From assembly GCA_017513125.1 (NCBI GenBank), contig JAFWDI010000007.1, forward strand, positions 89,152-153,151: DNA of 64,000 nucleotides, read 5' to 3'. Source of the DNA: Lachnospiraceae bacterium. Its GTDB lineage: Bacteria > Bacillota > Clostridia > Lachnospirales > Lachnospiraceae. Position 1 is the stretch's first letter; every line of letters starts with the position of its first letter. Below, one piece after another: positions 19,385-28,156 of the stretch. A program made the translations under genes and the position numbers. Below the pieces are notes generated by a model. That model was not told the DNA's origin and ran no database searches. It worked only from the letters and a program-made list of their open reading frames with translations.

Positions 19385-20005
19385 ATGAAACGGAGATATC
19401 TTCCTCTGATTACAGGCGCTGCTGTTTTGGCTGCCGTTTTAATCGTCGGCTTCTTTGTCTATCGGCGTCTTCCCGGTCCGCCGCCCGCCGCTGAAAGGTA
19501 CGAAAAGCTTTCGGAAGACCTGGATGTGATCGATGAACCGCTGCAGGCGCCGGCCGCCGAAGAAGAGCTGCAGCGCGCAGTGGATTTTACCGTGTATGAC
19601 GCTGAGGGAAACGAAGTGAGGCTTTCCGATCATTTCGGAACTCCGCTCGTGGTAAATTTCTGGACGAGCTGGTGTCCGCCCTGCGCAGGTGAATTGCCTG
19701 ATTTTCAGGACATGTACGACCTTTACGGGGACCGGGCAGAGTTTCTGATGGTAAATCTGACGACGTCGGAGGATGCGGGACGGAAGGATACAGATGCGTT
19801 TATCGCACGGAACGGCTATACGTTTCCGCTGTACTATGACGATAACGGCAATGCCGCACAGGCCTACAGCATCTATTCGATCCCTCAGACAGTCTTTATT
19901 ACGGCCGAGGGGAACATCAGTGCTTCCTATTTGGGAGCGATAGACAGAGCGACGCTTGAGAGAGAACTGGGAGCGATCATGACACAGCAGCCGTCACTGT
20001 CATGA
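19385..20005 (+). CDS. Membrane-anchored TlpA/ResA-type thioredoxin
   Basis: A 206-residue protein with an N-terminal signal anchor (about 5-27), a linker rich in P, A and E, and a thioredoxin domain from about residue 65. The active site is WTSWCPPCAGELP with CPPC at about 98-101. The cis-proline loop reads SIPQTVFI. It should reduce disulfides outside the membrane using electrons from the adjacent CcdA. Target unknown; no cytochrome c gene is nearby, so a general or spore/envelope role is more likely than haem attachment. Confidence 0.88.
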   Translation: MKRRYLPLITGAAVLAAVLIVGFFVYRRLPGPPPAAERYEKLSEDLDVIDEPLQAPAAEEELQRAVDFTVYDAEGNEVRLSDHFGTPLVVNFWTSWCPPCAGELPDFQDMYDLYGDRAEFLMVNLTTSEDAGRKDTDAFIARNGYTFPLYYDDNGNAAQAYSIYSIPQTVFITAEGNISASYLGAIDRATLERELGAIMTQQPSLS

Positions 20006-20019
20006 CCGAATGATCATGC

Positions 20020-21156
20020 TCATACGATCATGATTCCTGCGGATCGTTCCGGTTTGCGGGAAAGCGCTTCGTCACGATACTTCAGAAGACGTACGGCGCG
20101 CCAGAGATCGGAAGCGAAGAGGTTTCCTTCCAGAAGCGCGAGATCGCTCACGGACAGCTGCGTTTCCGCATCGGACAGTTTCAGGAGGACAGGACCGGGG
20201 AAAACCGCGGAAAGCTGACCGATCAGATGTTTCGCATCTTTCCGGTATCCCAGAACACGCAGATAAGAAGCGTAACCGCATTCGGATGCATGCCTGACCT
20301 GATCAGAAGTGATTCCCAGAAGGATATGCGTCAATGCACGGTCCACTCTGGTGCGAGTATAGGCTTTCGTTTTAACAGCGGCAGCGAGCTCTTCAAAGTC
20401 GGTATGCGTGACCGAGAGCTTCCGGATACGTGACGCCAGATCTGCATCCACATCCTCGAAAATCGTAAGATCCCCGGCCGTCAGGAGCTTCTCGGCGAGA
20501 ACGGAGGAAAAGTCGCTGCTCCTGAGTCCCCGCCCGCCTTCCGCAAAACGCCGTGCGCGAACGTCGGAGGCACAGACGCCGGGCAGACGCTGAACAGTAA
20601 ACGCTTCGATCCCGGGAAATGCTTTCAGCGCGCGAAGGTATTCCACCGCGAGCCGGTCGTTCGGACGTGCGTAGGAAGACGCCAGACCGCTGCCTCCCGG
20701 AACGGTCTCCAGCAGCGCCTGTTCGATCGCAGAGGGATAGGAGAGGCCGGACCGCAACGCTGACCTGACAGCATCGCTGAACTCCGCGGTCTCTTCCGAA
20801 AGCACATCCGCCAGGACGGAAAGCGCTTCGATACTGCCGCACTCGGATCCGAAACACAGGCAGTCGATTCCCGCTTTCGCGAGCAGTGTCACTCCGGCCG
20901 ATGCGAACGTTCCGGCCGAAGCGGTCGCAAACTGTACCGGCAGCTCCAGAACACAGCCGCAGCCGGCTTCCAGAGCCGCCCGCGTTCTCGTATATTTATC
21001 CTCGATCGCCGGACCGCCGCGCTGAACGAAATCCGGGCTCATGATGCACACGATATCCTCCGCGCCGGTCAGCTTCCCGGCTTCCCGGATCAGATGATCG
21101 TGACCTTCATGGAACGGATTAAACTCCGCGATGATTCCGCAAATACTGTGTTTCAT
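20020..21156 (-). CDS. tmcAL: tRNA(Met) cytidine acetate ligase TmcAL (YlbM family)
   Basis: A 378-residue nucleotidyltransferase-fold protein. The N-terminus GIIAEFNPFHEGHDHLI holds the HxGH-type ATP site, and PDFVQRGGPA and KYTRTRAALEAG are family signatures. The family forms N4-acetylcytidine at the wobble position of elongator tRNA-Met using acetate and ATP. The gene is convergent with the thioredoxin gene, with 14 bases between them and no obvious terminator. It is transcribed away from rpmF from its own promoter. Confidence 0.9.
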   Translation of the reverse strand: MKHSICGIIAEFNPFHEGHDHLIREAGKLTGAEDIVCIMSPDFVQRGGPAIEDKYTRTRAALEAGCGCVLELPVQFATASAGTFASAGVTLLAKAGIDCLCFGSECGSIEALSVLADVLSEETAEFSDAVRSALRSGLSYPSAIEQALLETVPGGSGLASSYARPNDRLAVEYLRALKAFPGIEAFTVQRLPGVCASDVRARRFAEGGRGLRSSDFSSVLAEKLLTAGDLTIFEDVDADLASRIRKLSVTHTDFEELAAAVKTKAYTRTRVDRALTHILLGITSDQVRHASECGYASYLRVLGYRKDAKHLIGQLSAVFPGPVLLKLSDAETQLSVSDLALLEGNLFASDLWRAVRLLKYRDEALSRKPERSAGIMIV

Positions 21157-21191
21157 GGCTGCTCCGAATCGTGTACAATGCTTTCTGTCAC

Positions 21192-21220
21192 ATCATACCA
21201 GAGGAAACCCGCATTTGCAA
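21192..21220 (-). promoter_or_regulatory. Promoter for tmcAL
   Basis: Minus strand TTGCAA (21220-21215), 17-base spacer, TATGAT (21197-21192), about 36 bases upstream of the start codon. Confidence 0.65.
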
Positions 21221-21262
21221 AAACAGCATTGTAAAAAGCATTCCGAAAACACGGGAAAAGTA

Positions 21263-21292
21263 TTGACAAATCACCGGCGGTGTAAGTATAAT
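21263..21292 (+). promoter_or_regulatory. Promoter for rpmF
   Basis: TTGACA (21263-21268), 18-base spacer, TATAAT (21287-21292), both hexamers consensus, about 50 bases upstream of rpmF. Confidence 0.82.
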
Positions 21293-21343
21293 TTTGCAGT
21301 GCGTGTTCAGCGCGTAATATATGATTGATAGGAGGTGGATGTC

Positions 21344-21526
21344 ATGTCGATCTGTCCTAAGAATAAATCTTCGAAGGCGAGAAGGGACAGCCGCAGAGCG
21401 AACTGGAAAATGGGCGAAGTGAACCTGATCAAGTGCAGCAAGTGCGGTGCTCTTATGATGCCTCATCGGGTATGCAAGGCCTGCGGCTCTTATAATAAGC
21501 GCGAGATCATTGCCCAGGAGGACTGA
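21344..21526 (+). CDS. rpmF: 50S ribosomal protein L32 (zinc-type)
   Basis: A 60-residue ribosomal protein starting MSICPKNKSSKARRDSRRA, with a CSKC...CKAC zinc ribbon (about residues 31-47). ATG 21344 has GGAGG at 21331-21335. The DUF177 gene (yceD) that usually precedes rpmF is absent; the gene has its own promoter instead. plsX follows, as is usual. Confidence 0.96.
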   Translation: MSICPKNKSSKARRDSRRANWKMGEVNLIKCSKCGALMMPHRVCKACGSYNKREIIAQED

Positions 21527-21565
21527 TCTTTCCGCTTGTTCGGCCGTTCAGAAGTTTTAATGATT

Positions 21566-21608
21566 GTTGCGGATGGTTTTCGCGTTTTTGCGTGCGGCCA
21601 TCCGCAAC
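21566..21608 (+). repeat. 11-bp perfect inverted repeat between rpmF and plsX
   Basis: GTTGCGGATGG (21566-21576) pairs with CCATCCGCAAC (21598-21608) around a 21-base loop with its own small CGC/GCG pairing. A TTGTTG tract follows and then a TATAAT (21615-21620). It may be the rpmF terminator or an operator at the plsX promoter. Confidence 0.6.
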
Positions 21609-21652
21609 TTGTTGTATAATCTTATGGAAGTTTACGAGGAGAACCCCTATAT

Positions 21653-22675
21653 ATGCCCGATAATGCGAAGACCATCAACATCGCTCTCGACGCCATGGGC
21701 GGAGATTACGCTCCTGCAGAGCCGGTGAAGGCCGCTGTACAGGCAGCGTCGGAGCTTTCCGACGCCAGAATCATTCTGGTCGGCCCGGAAGAACTGCTTA
21801 AAAAGGAGCTGTCCGCGTATTCCTTTCCCGCGGACCGCATCCTGATCAGGAACGCGACCGAAGTCATATCTCCGGAGGAAAGCCCGGTATCGGCATTGCG
21901 CGCGAAAAAAGATTCGACGATCGTCGTCGGATGCAGGATGGTCCGCACCGGCGAAGCCGACGTGTTCGTCTCTGCGGGCAGCACCGGCGCGCTCGTCGCA
22001 GGCGGCTCGCTGGTGGTGGGACGTCTGAAAGGCGTCGAGCGCACGCCGATCGCTTTCGAACTTCCGACCGCAGGCGGAACCGGTCTGGTCCTGGACTGCG
22101 GCGCGAACGTCGACCCGAAGCCTACGATGCTGGTACAGTTTGCACGCATGGGTTCTCTTTACATGAAACACATGCGCGGAAAGGAAAACCCCACTGTGGG
22201 CCTGGTAAATATCGGCACGGAGGACGAAAAAGGAAACGCACTCACGAAGGCGGCTCATGAGCTTCTGAAGGAGTGCACCGACCTGAATTATATCGGTTAC
22301 GTAGAGTCGCGCGATATTCCGCTCGACGGAGCCGATGTGACCGTCTGCGACGCCTTTACGGGAAATATTATCTTAAAACTCTACGAGGGCATGGGAAAAC
22401 TGATGCTGAACGCGCTGAAGGACGTGCTGATGAGCAGTACGAAGACGAAGATCGGCGCGCTTCTGATAAAGGACAGCCTTCAGAAGACGATGAAGCGCTT
22501 CGATTACAAGGTCTACGGCGGAGCCCCGCTTCTGGGCGCCAAGGGCCTGGTCCTGAAAACTCACGGTAATTCGGACGCCGGCAGTTTCTATAACACGATC
22601 ATTCAGGGACATGATTTTTCGGTACGCGGGGTAAATGATCAGATCGCGCAGGCGTTCCTCACGCTGCAGGAGTAA
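21653..22675 (+). CDS. plsX: Acyl-ACP:phosphate acyltransferase PlsX
   Basis: A 340-residue enzyme making acyl-phosphate from acyl-ACP for phospholipid synthesis; PlsY at 33100-33753 uses the product. Family marks are IALDAMGGDYAPAEPVKAA near the N-terminus, SAGSTGALVAGG (about 103) and DAFTGNIILKLYEG (about 228). ATG 21653 has GAGGAG 11 bases upstream. It begins a plsX-acp-rnc-smc-ftsY series, a standard Firmicutes order. Confidence 0.96.
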   Translation: MPDNAKTINIALDAMGGDYAPAEPVKAAVQAASELSDARIILVGPEELLKKELSAYSFPADRILIRNATEVISPEESPVSALRAKKDSTIVVGCRMVRTGEADVFVSAGSTGALVAGGSLVVGRLKGVERTPIAFELPTAGGTGLVLDCGANVDPKPTMLVQFARMGSLYMKHMRGKENPTVGLVNIGTEDEKGNALTKAAHELLKECTDLNYIGYVESRDIPLDGADVTVCDAFTGNIILKLYEGMGKLMLNALKDVLMSSTKTKIGALLIKDSLQKTMKRFDYKVYGGAPLLGAKGLVLKTHGNSDAGSFYNTIIQGHDFSVRGVNDQIAQAFLTLQE

Positions 22676-22681
22676 GATCTT

Positions 22682-22912
22682 ATGAACACGGAACTTGAGA
22701 TGATACGAAACATTACCGCGGAAGTCCTGCAGGCCGACCCGGCGCTTATCACTCCCGACGCTTCGTTCCGGCACGATCTGTTTCTGTATTCCACGGACAT
22801 CCAGGCTCTGATTCTGTATGCGGAAACCGAGTTTGACGTGCGGATCCCGGATGATCGCGTTACGGATATCGATTCGGTCCGTGATCTCTGGGAAGAGATC
22901 AGACAGGCCTGA
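22682..22912 (+). CDS. Divergent acyl carrier protein
   Basis: A 76-residue protein in the normal position of acpP between plsX and rnc. The four-helix ACP pattern is kept (FDVRIPDDRVTDIDSVRDL near the C-terminus matches the standard helix 2-3 region). The phosphopantetheine site, usually D-S-L, reads Y36-S37-T38, so only the serine remains. A charged aspartate before the serine is normally needed for recognition by the holo-ACP synthase. It may be a specialised or unmodified carrier, with the main ACP encoded elsewhere. The frame is intact and tightly spaced (6 bases after plsX). Confidence 0.8.
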   Translation: MNTELEMIRNITAEVLQADPALITPDASFRHDLFLYSTDIQALILYAETEFDVRIPDDRVTDIDSVRDLWEEIRQA

Positions 22913-22929
22913 CACCCCCTTCACGAGAG

Positions 22930-23631
22930 ATGAATCTGAAAGACTTTGAAGAAAAGATCGCATACCGCTTTCAGGACAGATCCCTGCTGACCATGGCATT
23001 GACCCACCGCTCCTACGCCTTCGAGCACACCGAACAGGGTACGGTTCGTGCGACGAACGAAAGGCTTGAGTTTCTGGGGGACGCCGTACTGGAGCTGATC
23101 AGCAGCGATCTGTTGTTTCGTCTGTATCCGGACCGTGACGAAGGGCAGCTTTCGAAGCTCCGGGCCGCACTGGTCTGCGAAGCCGCGCTTTCGGAGCGCG
23201 CCGCGGATATCGGTCTGGGAGATATGATCCTTCTCGGAAAAGGAGAGGAACACTCCGGAGGCAGGAAACGTCCGTCGATCGTTTCGGACGCGATGGAAGC
23301 GCTGATCGGTGCGATCTATTCGGACGGAGGTTTTGAGCCTGCGAAAGAGTTTGTTATGCGGTTCGTTCTGGCGCATCCGGAAGAAGCGGAAACGAACGGC
23401 GCCGTATTCGACGGTAAATCGCGGCTTCAGGAGTGGGCCCAGGCACGCGGCATGAAGCTGGCTTATGAAGTCGTTTCCGAGACCGGACCCGATCATGACA
23501 AACGTTTTTCCGTGGAAGTTCTGATAGACGGGAAACCGTTCGCGAAAGGCACCGGCAGATCGAAAAAGATCGCGGAGCAGGCAGCGGCAGCGAAAGCGCT
23601 TCGTACGCTGGAACAGGAAGAGACCAGGTGA
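22930..23631 (+). CDS. rnc: Ribonuclease III
   Basis: A 233-residue double-strand-specific RNase for rRNA and mRNA processing. The signature NERLEFLGDAVLEL (about 38-51) carries the catalytic acidic residues, the second acidic site is SDAMEALIGAIYSDGG (about 118), and a double-stranded RNA-binding domain occupies about 158-228 (KSRLQEWAQ start, KKIAEQAAAAKAL end). Start ATG 22930 has a weak ribosome site, so it may rely on coupling to the upstream gene. Confidence 0.96.
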   Translation: MNLKDFEEKIAYRFQDRSLLTMALTHRSYAFEHTEQGTVRATNERLEFLGDAVLELISSDLLFRLYPDRDEGQLSKLRAALVCEAALSERAADIGLGDMILLGKGEEHSGGRKRPSIVSDAMEALIGAIYSDGGFEPAKEFVMRFVLAHPEEAETNGAVFDGKSRLQEWAQARGMKLAYEVVSETGPDHDKRFSVEVLIDGKPFAKGTGRSKKIAEQAAAAKALRTLEQEETR

Positions 23632-23635
23632 CGGC

Positions 23636-26600
23636 ATGTTTTTGAAAAGTATCGAGCTGCAGGGATTTAAATCCTTTGCGAAAAAGACGAAACTGGAGTT
23701 TGACTCCGGCCTTACCGGCATCGTCGGCCCGAACGGCAGCGGAAAAAGCAATATCGCGGACGCGGTGCGCTGGGTCCTGGGCGAGATGAGCGCGAAACAG
23801 CTGCGCGGCTCGAGCATGCAGGACGTGATCTTTGCGGGAACCGAGAATAAAAAACCCGTCAGCCACGCATATGTCTGTCTGACTTTTGATAATTCCGACG
23901 GCGCGCTGAAGGACAGTCCGCCCGAAGTAAGCGTGGCGCGCAGAGTATACCGTTCCGGCGAAAGCGAGTACCTGATGAACGATACCCCCTGCCGCATGCG
24001 CGATATCGTCGAACTGTTTTACGACACCGGCATCGGCAGGGAAGGCTATTCGATCATCGGCCAGGGTCAGGTCGAAAAGATCCTGAACGGTAAACCCGAC
24101 GACCGCCGCGAGATGTTCGACGAGGCTGCCGGCATCATGCGTTTCCGCAAGCGCCGCGAGGCCACCCGCAAAAAGCTCGAGAGCGAGCAGGGTTCGCTCA
24201 CGCGGGTCAATGACATTATCAGTGAGCTGGAACGTCAGGTGCTTCCTCTGGAGCGTCAGGCCGGAAAAGCCAGACAGTACCTGAAACTGAAGGAAGAACT
24301 GAAAGATTACGATATCCGAAACTTCCGCATCGAGAGCGCACGCTATGAGCGCGAACTCGATGAGACGACTGCGAACCTCGACAATCTGAACCGTGAGCTG
24401 GACAGTGCGCAGGAAACTTCCGCCGTCCTGAAACAGTCCTACGAGGAGGCCGGCGAGCGTCTGGCAGAACTCGACCTGGAACTGAACATGGTCCGCTCCG
24501 AGCGCGAAGAGACCGGCACGCGCCGGGAGACGCTCGAGGGAAACCTGCGTGTTTTGAAAGAACAGATCCATTCCGGTGAGACTTCCGCGTCCCAGATCGG
24601 TGCGCGGAAAGAGGCGATCGCGGAGCGCCGCGAAGCGGCGAAAGCGGAGCAGGAGAAATTTCAGGAAGAAAAGGGCGTCCTGAACCGCCGTCTGGACACG
24701 ATCGACGATAAGATGACCGCCGCGAGGGAACGGAGCGAAGCGGCTGAAAAGGTCCTGGAAGAGATGCGTCAGGAGACGGCCCGTATGCAGAGCCGGATCA
24801 TCGAGATCATGGGCGAAAAGGCCGACGTCGGCGCGCGAAGACAGCATTTCGATACACTGCGTGAACAGACCCTCGAGCGGCAGAACCGTCTCGGAGCGGA
24901 CGTGTCCGCAGCAGACACCCAGCTCGATGCTGAAAAGAAGGAACTGGCGGACTGGCAGGCGAAACTCGACGGGGTGAACTCGTCTCTGGAAAAGATCGCT
25001 GCGGACGCGCAGAAAAACGCGGACGACGTCGAGGACGCCGCGACCCGCGTCACCGGTCTGAACGATGCGTATGTGAAGATCGCGAATAACGCGAACACCT
25101 TCCGCATCCGTCTGGAAAACCTGCAAAATCTCGCGGAGCGCTACGAGGGCTTCGGCGTGAGCGTGCGTAAGCTCATGGAAGCGAAAAGCGAGTTCCCCGG
25201 GATGATCGGGACGGTCGCAGACCTGATCGGTACCGATGCGAAGTATGAGCTCGCGCTGGAGACCGCTCTCGGCGGATCCCTGCAGAACATCGTGACCGAC
25301 ACGGAGAAGACCGCGAAGGCCTGCATTGAGTATCTGAAGCGCGGCCGTTTCGGACGTTCCACGTTCCTGCCGCTGGACAGCATCAGCGCGAGACGGCTCT
25401 CAAAACGCGAAGCTCTCGACGAGAAAGGAGCCGTCGGACGTGCCAGCGATCTGGTCCATGTCGACGCGAAATACCGGGAGCTCGCGGAACATCTGCTGGG
25501 GAATGTACTCGTGGTCACGGACATTGACCACGCGCTGGCGATCGCACGCAAATATCATCACGATCTCCGCATCGTGACACTGGAAGGCGAGCTTTTGAAC
25601 CGCGGCGGCTCGATCACCGGAGGCGCATATAAAAACAGTTCAAACCTGCTCGGCCGGAACCGTGAGATCGAAGAGCTGAAAGAAGCTTCGCAGAAAGCCG
25701 AAAAGGAACGCGCCGACATCGAAAAAGCCCTGCAGGAAGCCCGAGAGCATCAGCAGAGCGTAAAACGCGAGCGGGCGCGCCTGGGACAGGAACGCGAACA
25801 GCTCGATAAAGAGAGGATCTCCCTCTCGCGCGGCCTGGAAGCTGCTACCGAGAAGTTTGAGACGATCTCTGCCCGCCGGAATACCCTTCAGTCCGAGATG
25901 CTCGTTCTCGAAGGAAAACTCGAGGAGATCGAGTCACAGGGCGGCCTGATCGACGCTTCCGTAAAGCAGAGCGAAGAAGACCGCGAAAAACTCGAAAAAG
26001 AGATCGTCGCACTGAATAAAAAGATCGAAAAGCAGGAAGCGAAGTGTGCGGAGCTGCGCGGCGCGTCCGAGGCATTGACCGTCGAGTTCAATACCTTATC
26101 GCAGCGTGACAGTTTCGTCCTCGAAAACCTGATTCGTATCGGAGAGGACCTGGAACAGCTGAACCGTGAAGACCGTGAACTGGCCGTGCAGGAAGAAGCG
26201 CTTTCCCGTTCCGCCGATGAGAGGAAGGACCTGGTGACCCGCACCGAGACGGAGATCGCCGAAGCGTCCGCGGGACTGGAGGTGCTCGACAGCCGCATCG
26301 CGGATCTGTCCGAGGAGCGCGCGGCAAAAAGCGCGGACCAGAAGCGTTTCCTGGACGAAAGAGAATCGGTTTCCGGGAATATATCCCGCATGAGTCAGGA
26401 AAAGTTCCGGCTCGAAGTGCAGAAAGATAAAGTCGAGGAAAAAGCAGAGCGCGCGCTCACCTACCTTTGGGACGAGTACGAACTCACGCCTTCGCAGGTC
26501 GCCGAGATTCCCGAGGATGACGAGATATCGGCTTCCGAACTGAGAAAGAAGATCCATGAGCTGAAAAGCCAGATCAAAGACCTCGGACCCGTCAATGTCA

Positions 26601-27175
26601 ATGCGATCGAAGACTACGTCGAAGTTTCCGAACGCTATCACTTCATGAAGGGTCAGCAGGAAGATCTTCTTCGCGCCGAGGAAGCGCTCCGCGGCGTGAT
26701 CGCCGACCTGGACGAGGGCATGCGGAAGCAGTTTGCCGAGAAGTTCGAGCAGATCCGCGTCGAGTTCAACCGCGTGTTCCAGGAACTCTTCGGCGGCGGC
26801 ATGGCCACGATGGAGCTGACGGACTCGGACGACGTGCTTGACGCCGGCATCCAGATCATCGTGCAGCCTCCCGGCAAAAAGCTCACGAACCTTATGCAGA
26901 TGTCCGGCGGTGAGAAGGCATTGACCGCGATATCGATCCTGTTCGCGATTCAGAACCTGAAGCCTTCGCCGTTCTGCCTGCTTGATGAGATCGAGGCCAG
27001 CCTGGACGACTCGAACGTCGACCGCTTTGCCGAGTATCTGGATAAACTGTCGCTGCGTTCGCAGTTCATCACGATCACGCACCGCCGCGGCACCATGACC
27101 GCTGCGCACAGGCTCTACGGCATCACGATGCAGGAGAAGGGCATTTCGACACTGGTCTCGGTGGATCTGACTTAA
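23636..27175 (+). CDS. smc: Chromosome partition/condensation protein SMC
   Basis: A 1179-residue ATPase that compacts and segregates the chromosome with ScpA and ScpB. Walker A GPNGSGKSN is at about residues 32-40, two long coiled coils flank a hinge (about 505-660), the signature MSGGEKALTA is at about 1085, and Walker B with the D-loop is LLDEIEASLDD. The Q-loop region GQGQVEKILNGKPDDRR is near residue 145. Length is normal. ATG 23636 starts four bases after the rnc stop. Confidence 0.98.
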   Translation: MFLKSIELQGFKSFAKKTKLEFDSGLTGIVGPNGSGKSNIADAVRWVLGEMSAKQLRGSSMQDVIFAGTENKKPVSHAYVCLTFDNSDGALKDSPPEVSVARRVYRSGESEYLMNDTPCRMRDIVELFYDTGIGREGYSIIGQGQVEKILNGKPDDRREMFDEAAGIMRFRKRREATRKKLESEQGSLTRVNDIISELERQVLPLERQAGKARQYLKLKEELKDYDIRNFRIESARYERELDETTANLDNLNRELDSAQETSAVLKQSYEEAGERLAELDLELNMVRSEREETGTRRETLEGNLRVLKEQIHSGETSASQIGARKEAIAERREAAKAEQEKFQEEKGVLNRRLDTIDDKMTAARERSEAAEKVLEEMRQETARMQSRIIEIMGEKADVGARRQHFDTLREQTLERQNRLGADVSAADTQLDAEKKELADWQAKLDGVNSSLEKIAADAQKNADDVEDAATRVTGLNDAYVKIANNANTFRIRLENLQNLAERYEGFGVSVRKLMEAKSEFPGMIGTVADLIGTDAKYELALETALGGSLQNIVTDTEKTAKACIEYLKRGRFGRSTFLPLDSISARRLSKREALDEKGAVGRASDLVHVDAKYRELAEHLLGNVLVVTDIDHALAIARKYHHDLRIVTLEGELLNRGGSITGGAYKNSSNLLGRNREIEELKEASQKAEKERADIEKALQEAREHQQSVKRERARLGQEREQLDKERISLSRGLEAATEKFETISARRNTLQSEMLVLEGKLEEIESQGGLIDASVKQSEEDREKLEKEIVALNKKIEKQEAKCAELRGASEALTVEFNTLSQRDSFVLENLIRIGEDLEQLNREDRELAVQEEALSRSADERKDLVTRTETEIAEASAGLEVLDSRIADLSEERAAKSADQKRFLDERESVSGNISRMSQEKFRLEVQKDKVEEKAERALTYLWDEYELTPSQVAEIPEDDEISASELRKKIHELKSQIKDLGPVNVNAIEDYVEVSERYHFMKGQQEDLLRAEEALRGVIADLDEGMRKQFAEKFEQIRVEFNRVFQELFGGGMATMELTDSDDVLDAGIQIIVQPPGKKLTNLMQMSGGEKALTAISILFAIQNLKPSPFCLLDEIEASLDDSNVDRFAEYLDKLSLRSQFITITHRRGTMTAAHRLYGITMQEKGISTLVSVDLT

Positions 27176-27191
27176 ACGGACGGAGAGTAAC

Positions 27192-28115
27192 ATGGCAGAA
27201 GAAAAAAAGAGCTTCTTTAAACGCCTTTCGGAAGGCCTCACAAAGACGAGAAACCATATCGCCGCCGGCTTCGACGAGATCTTTCTCGGAACCAGCGGGA
27301 TCGACGATGATTTTTATGATGACATCGAGGAGCTTTTGATCACGTCCGATTTCGGCGTACAGACCACGGAAAAAGTCATCGAAGAGCTGCGGCAGCGTGT
27401 TTATGACGGCCACATCACGAAGACCGGGGACTGCCGACAGCTGCTGATCCGCATTCTGAAGGAGCAGCTGACGCAGGAGGGCGATCTCTATGCGTTCGAG
27501 CAGGTGCCTTCGGTGATTCTTCTGGTCGGCGTGAACGGCGCGGGAAAGACCACTACCGCCGGAAAGCTCGCGGCGAATTACCGCAATGCCGGAAAACGCG
27601 TCCTCCTGGCCGCCGCCGACACTTATCGTGCGGCCGCCACAGATCAGCTGAAGAAATGGTCCGAGCGTTCGGAAGTTCCGATGATCATGGGCGCGGAAGG
27701 GTCGGATCCCGCTTCCGTCGTTTTTGACGCTGCGCACGCTGCGAAGGCACGTAAGACCGATCTGCTGATCTGTGACACCGCCGGCCGTCTGCATAATAAA
27801 AAGAACCTGATGAACGAGCTGAATAAGATCTTCCGCGTGCTCGAGAAAGAATATCCTGAGGCGCATCTGGAGACCCTCGTCGTGCTGGACGGGACCACCG
27901 GGCAGAACGCCCTCGTCCAGGCGAAGGAATTCGGAGAGAGTACGAAGCTCGACGGCGCGATCATCACGAAGCTCGACGGGACCGCGAAGGGCGGCATGGC
28001 CATGGCGGTGCAGGACGAGCTGAACATCCCGGTTAAATTTATCGGCGTGGGAGAGCACCTCGAGGATCTGCAGAAGTTCGATCCTGAGGCGTTCGTCGAC
28101 GCGCTTTTTGCTTAA
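27192..28115 (+). CDS. ftsY: Signal recognition particle receptor FtsY
   Basis: A 307-residue SRP-family GTPase that docks ribosome-SRP complexes at the membrane. The NG domain carries GVNGAGKTTTAGKLA (G1, about 112-126), ADTYRAAATDQL, DTAGR (G3) and TKLDGTAKGG (G4/G5). The N-terminal A domain is short (about 25 residues, lysine-rich), as in many Firmicutes. It ends the smc operon, facing a minus-strand operon with only 41 bases between and no obvious terminator. Confidence 0.96.
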   Translation: MAEEKKSFFKRLSEGLTKTRNHIAAGFDEIFLGTSGIDDDFYDDIEELLITSDFGVQTTEKVIEELRQRVYDGHITKTGDCRQLLIRILKEQLTQEGDLYAFEQVPSVILLVGVNGAGKTTTAGKLAANYRNAGKRVLLAAADTYRAAATDQLKKWSERSEVPMIMGAEGSDPASVVFDAAHAAKARKTDLLICDTAGRLHNKKNLMNELNKIFRVLEKEYPEAHLETLVVLDGTTGQNALVQAKEFGESTKLDGAIITKLDGTAKGGMAMAVQDELNIPVKFIGVGEHLEDLQKFDPEAFVDALFA

Positions 28116-28156
28116 CGTATGGTTTAGGGCGGAGGATGCCGGGGCTGCCGCTCCGG

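Noticed and set aside
20006..20019. Short ATGATC/GATCAT palindromes between the thioredoxin gene and tmcAL as a terminator
   Set aside because: The stem is weak and AT-rich and has no T-tract on either strand.
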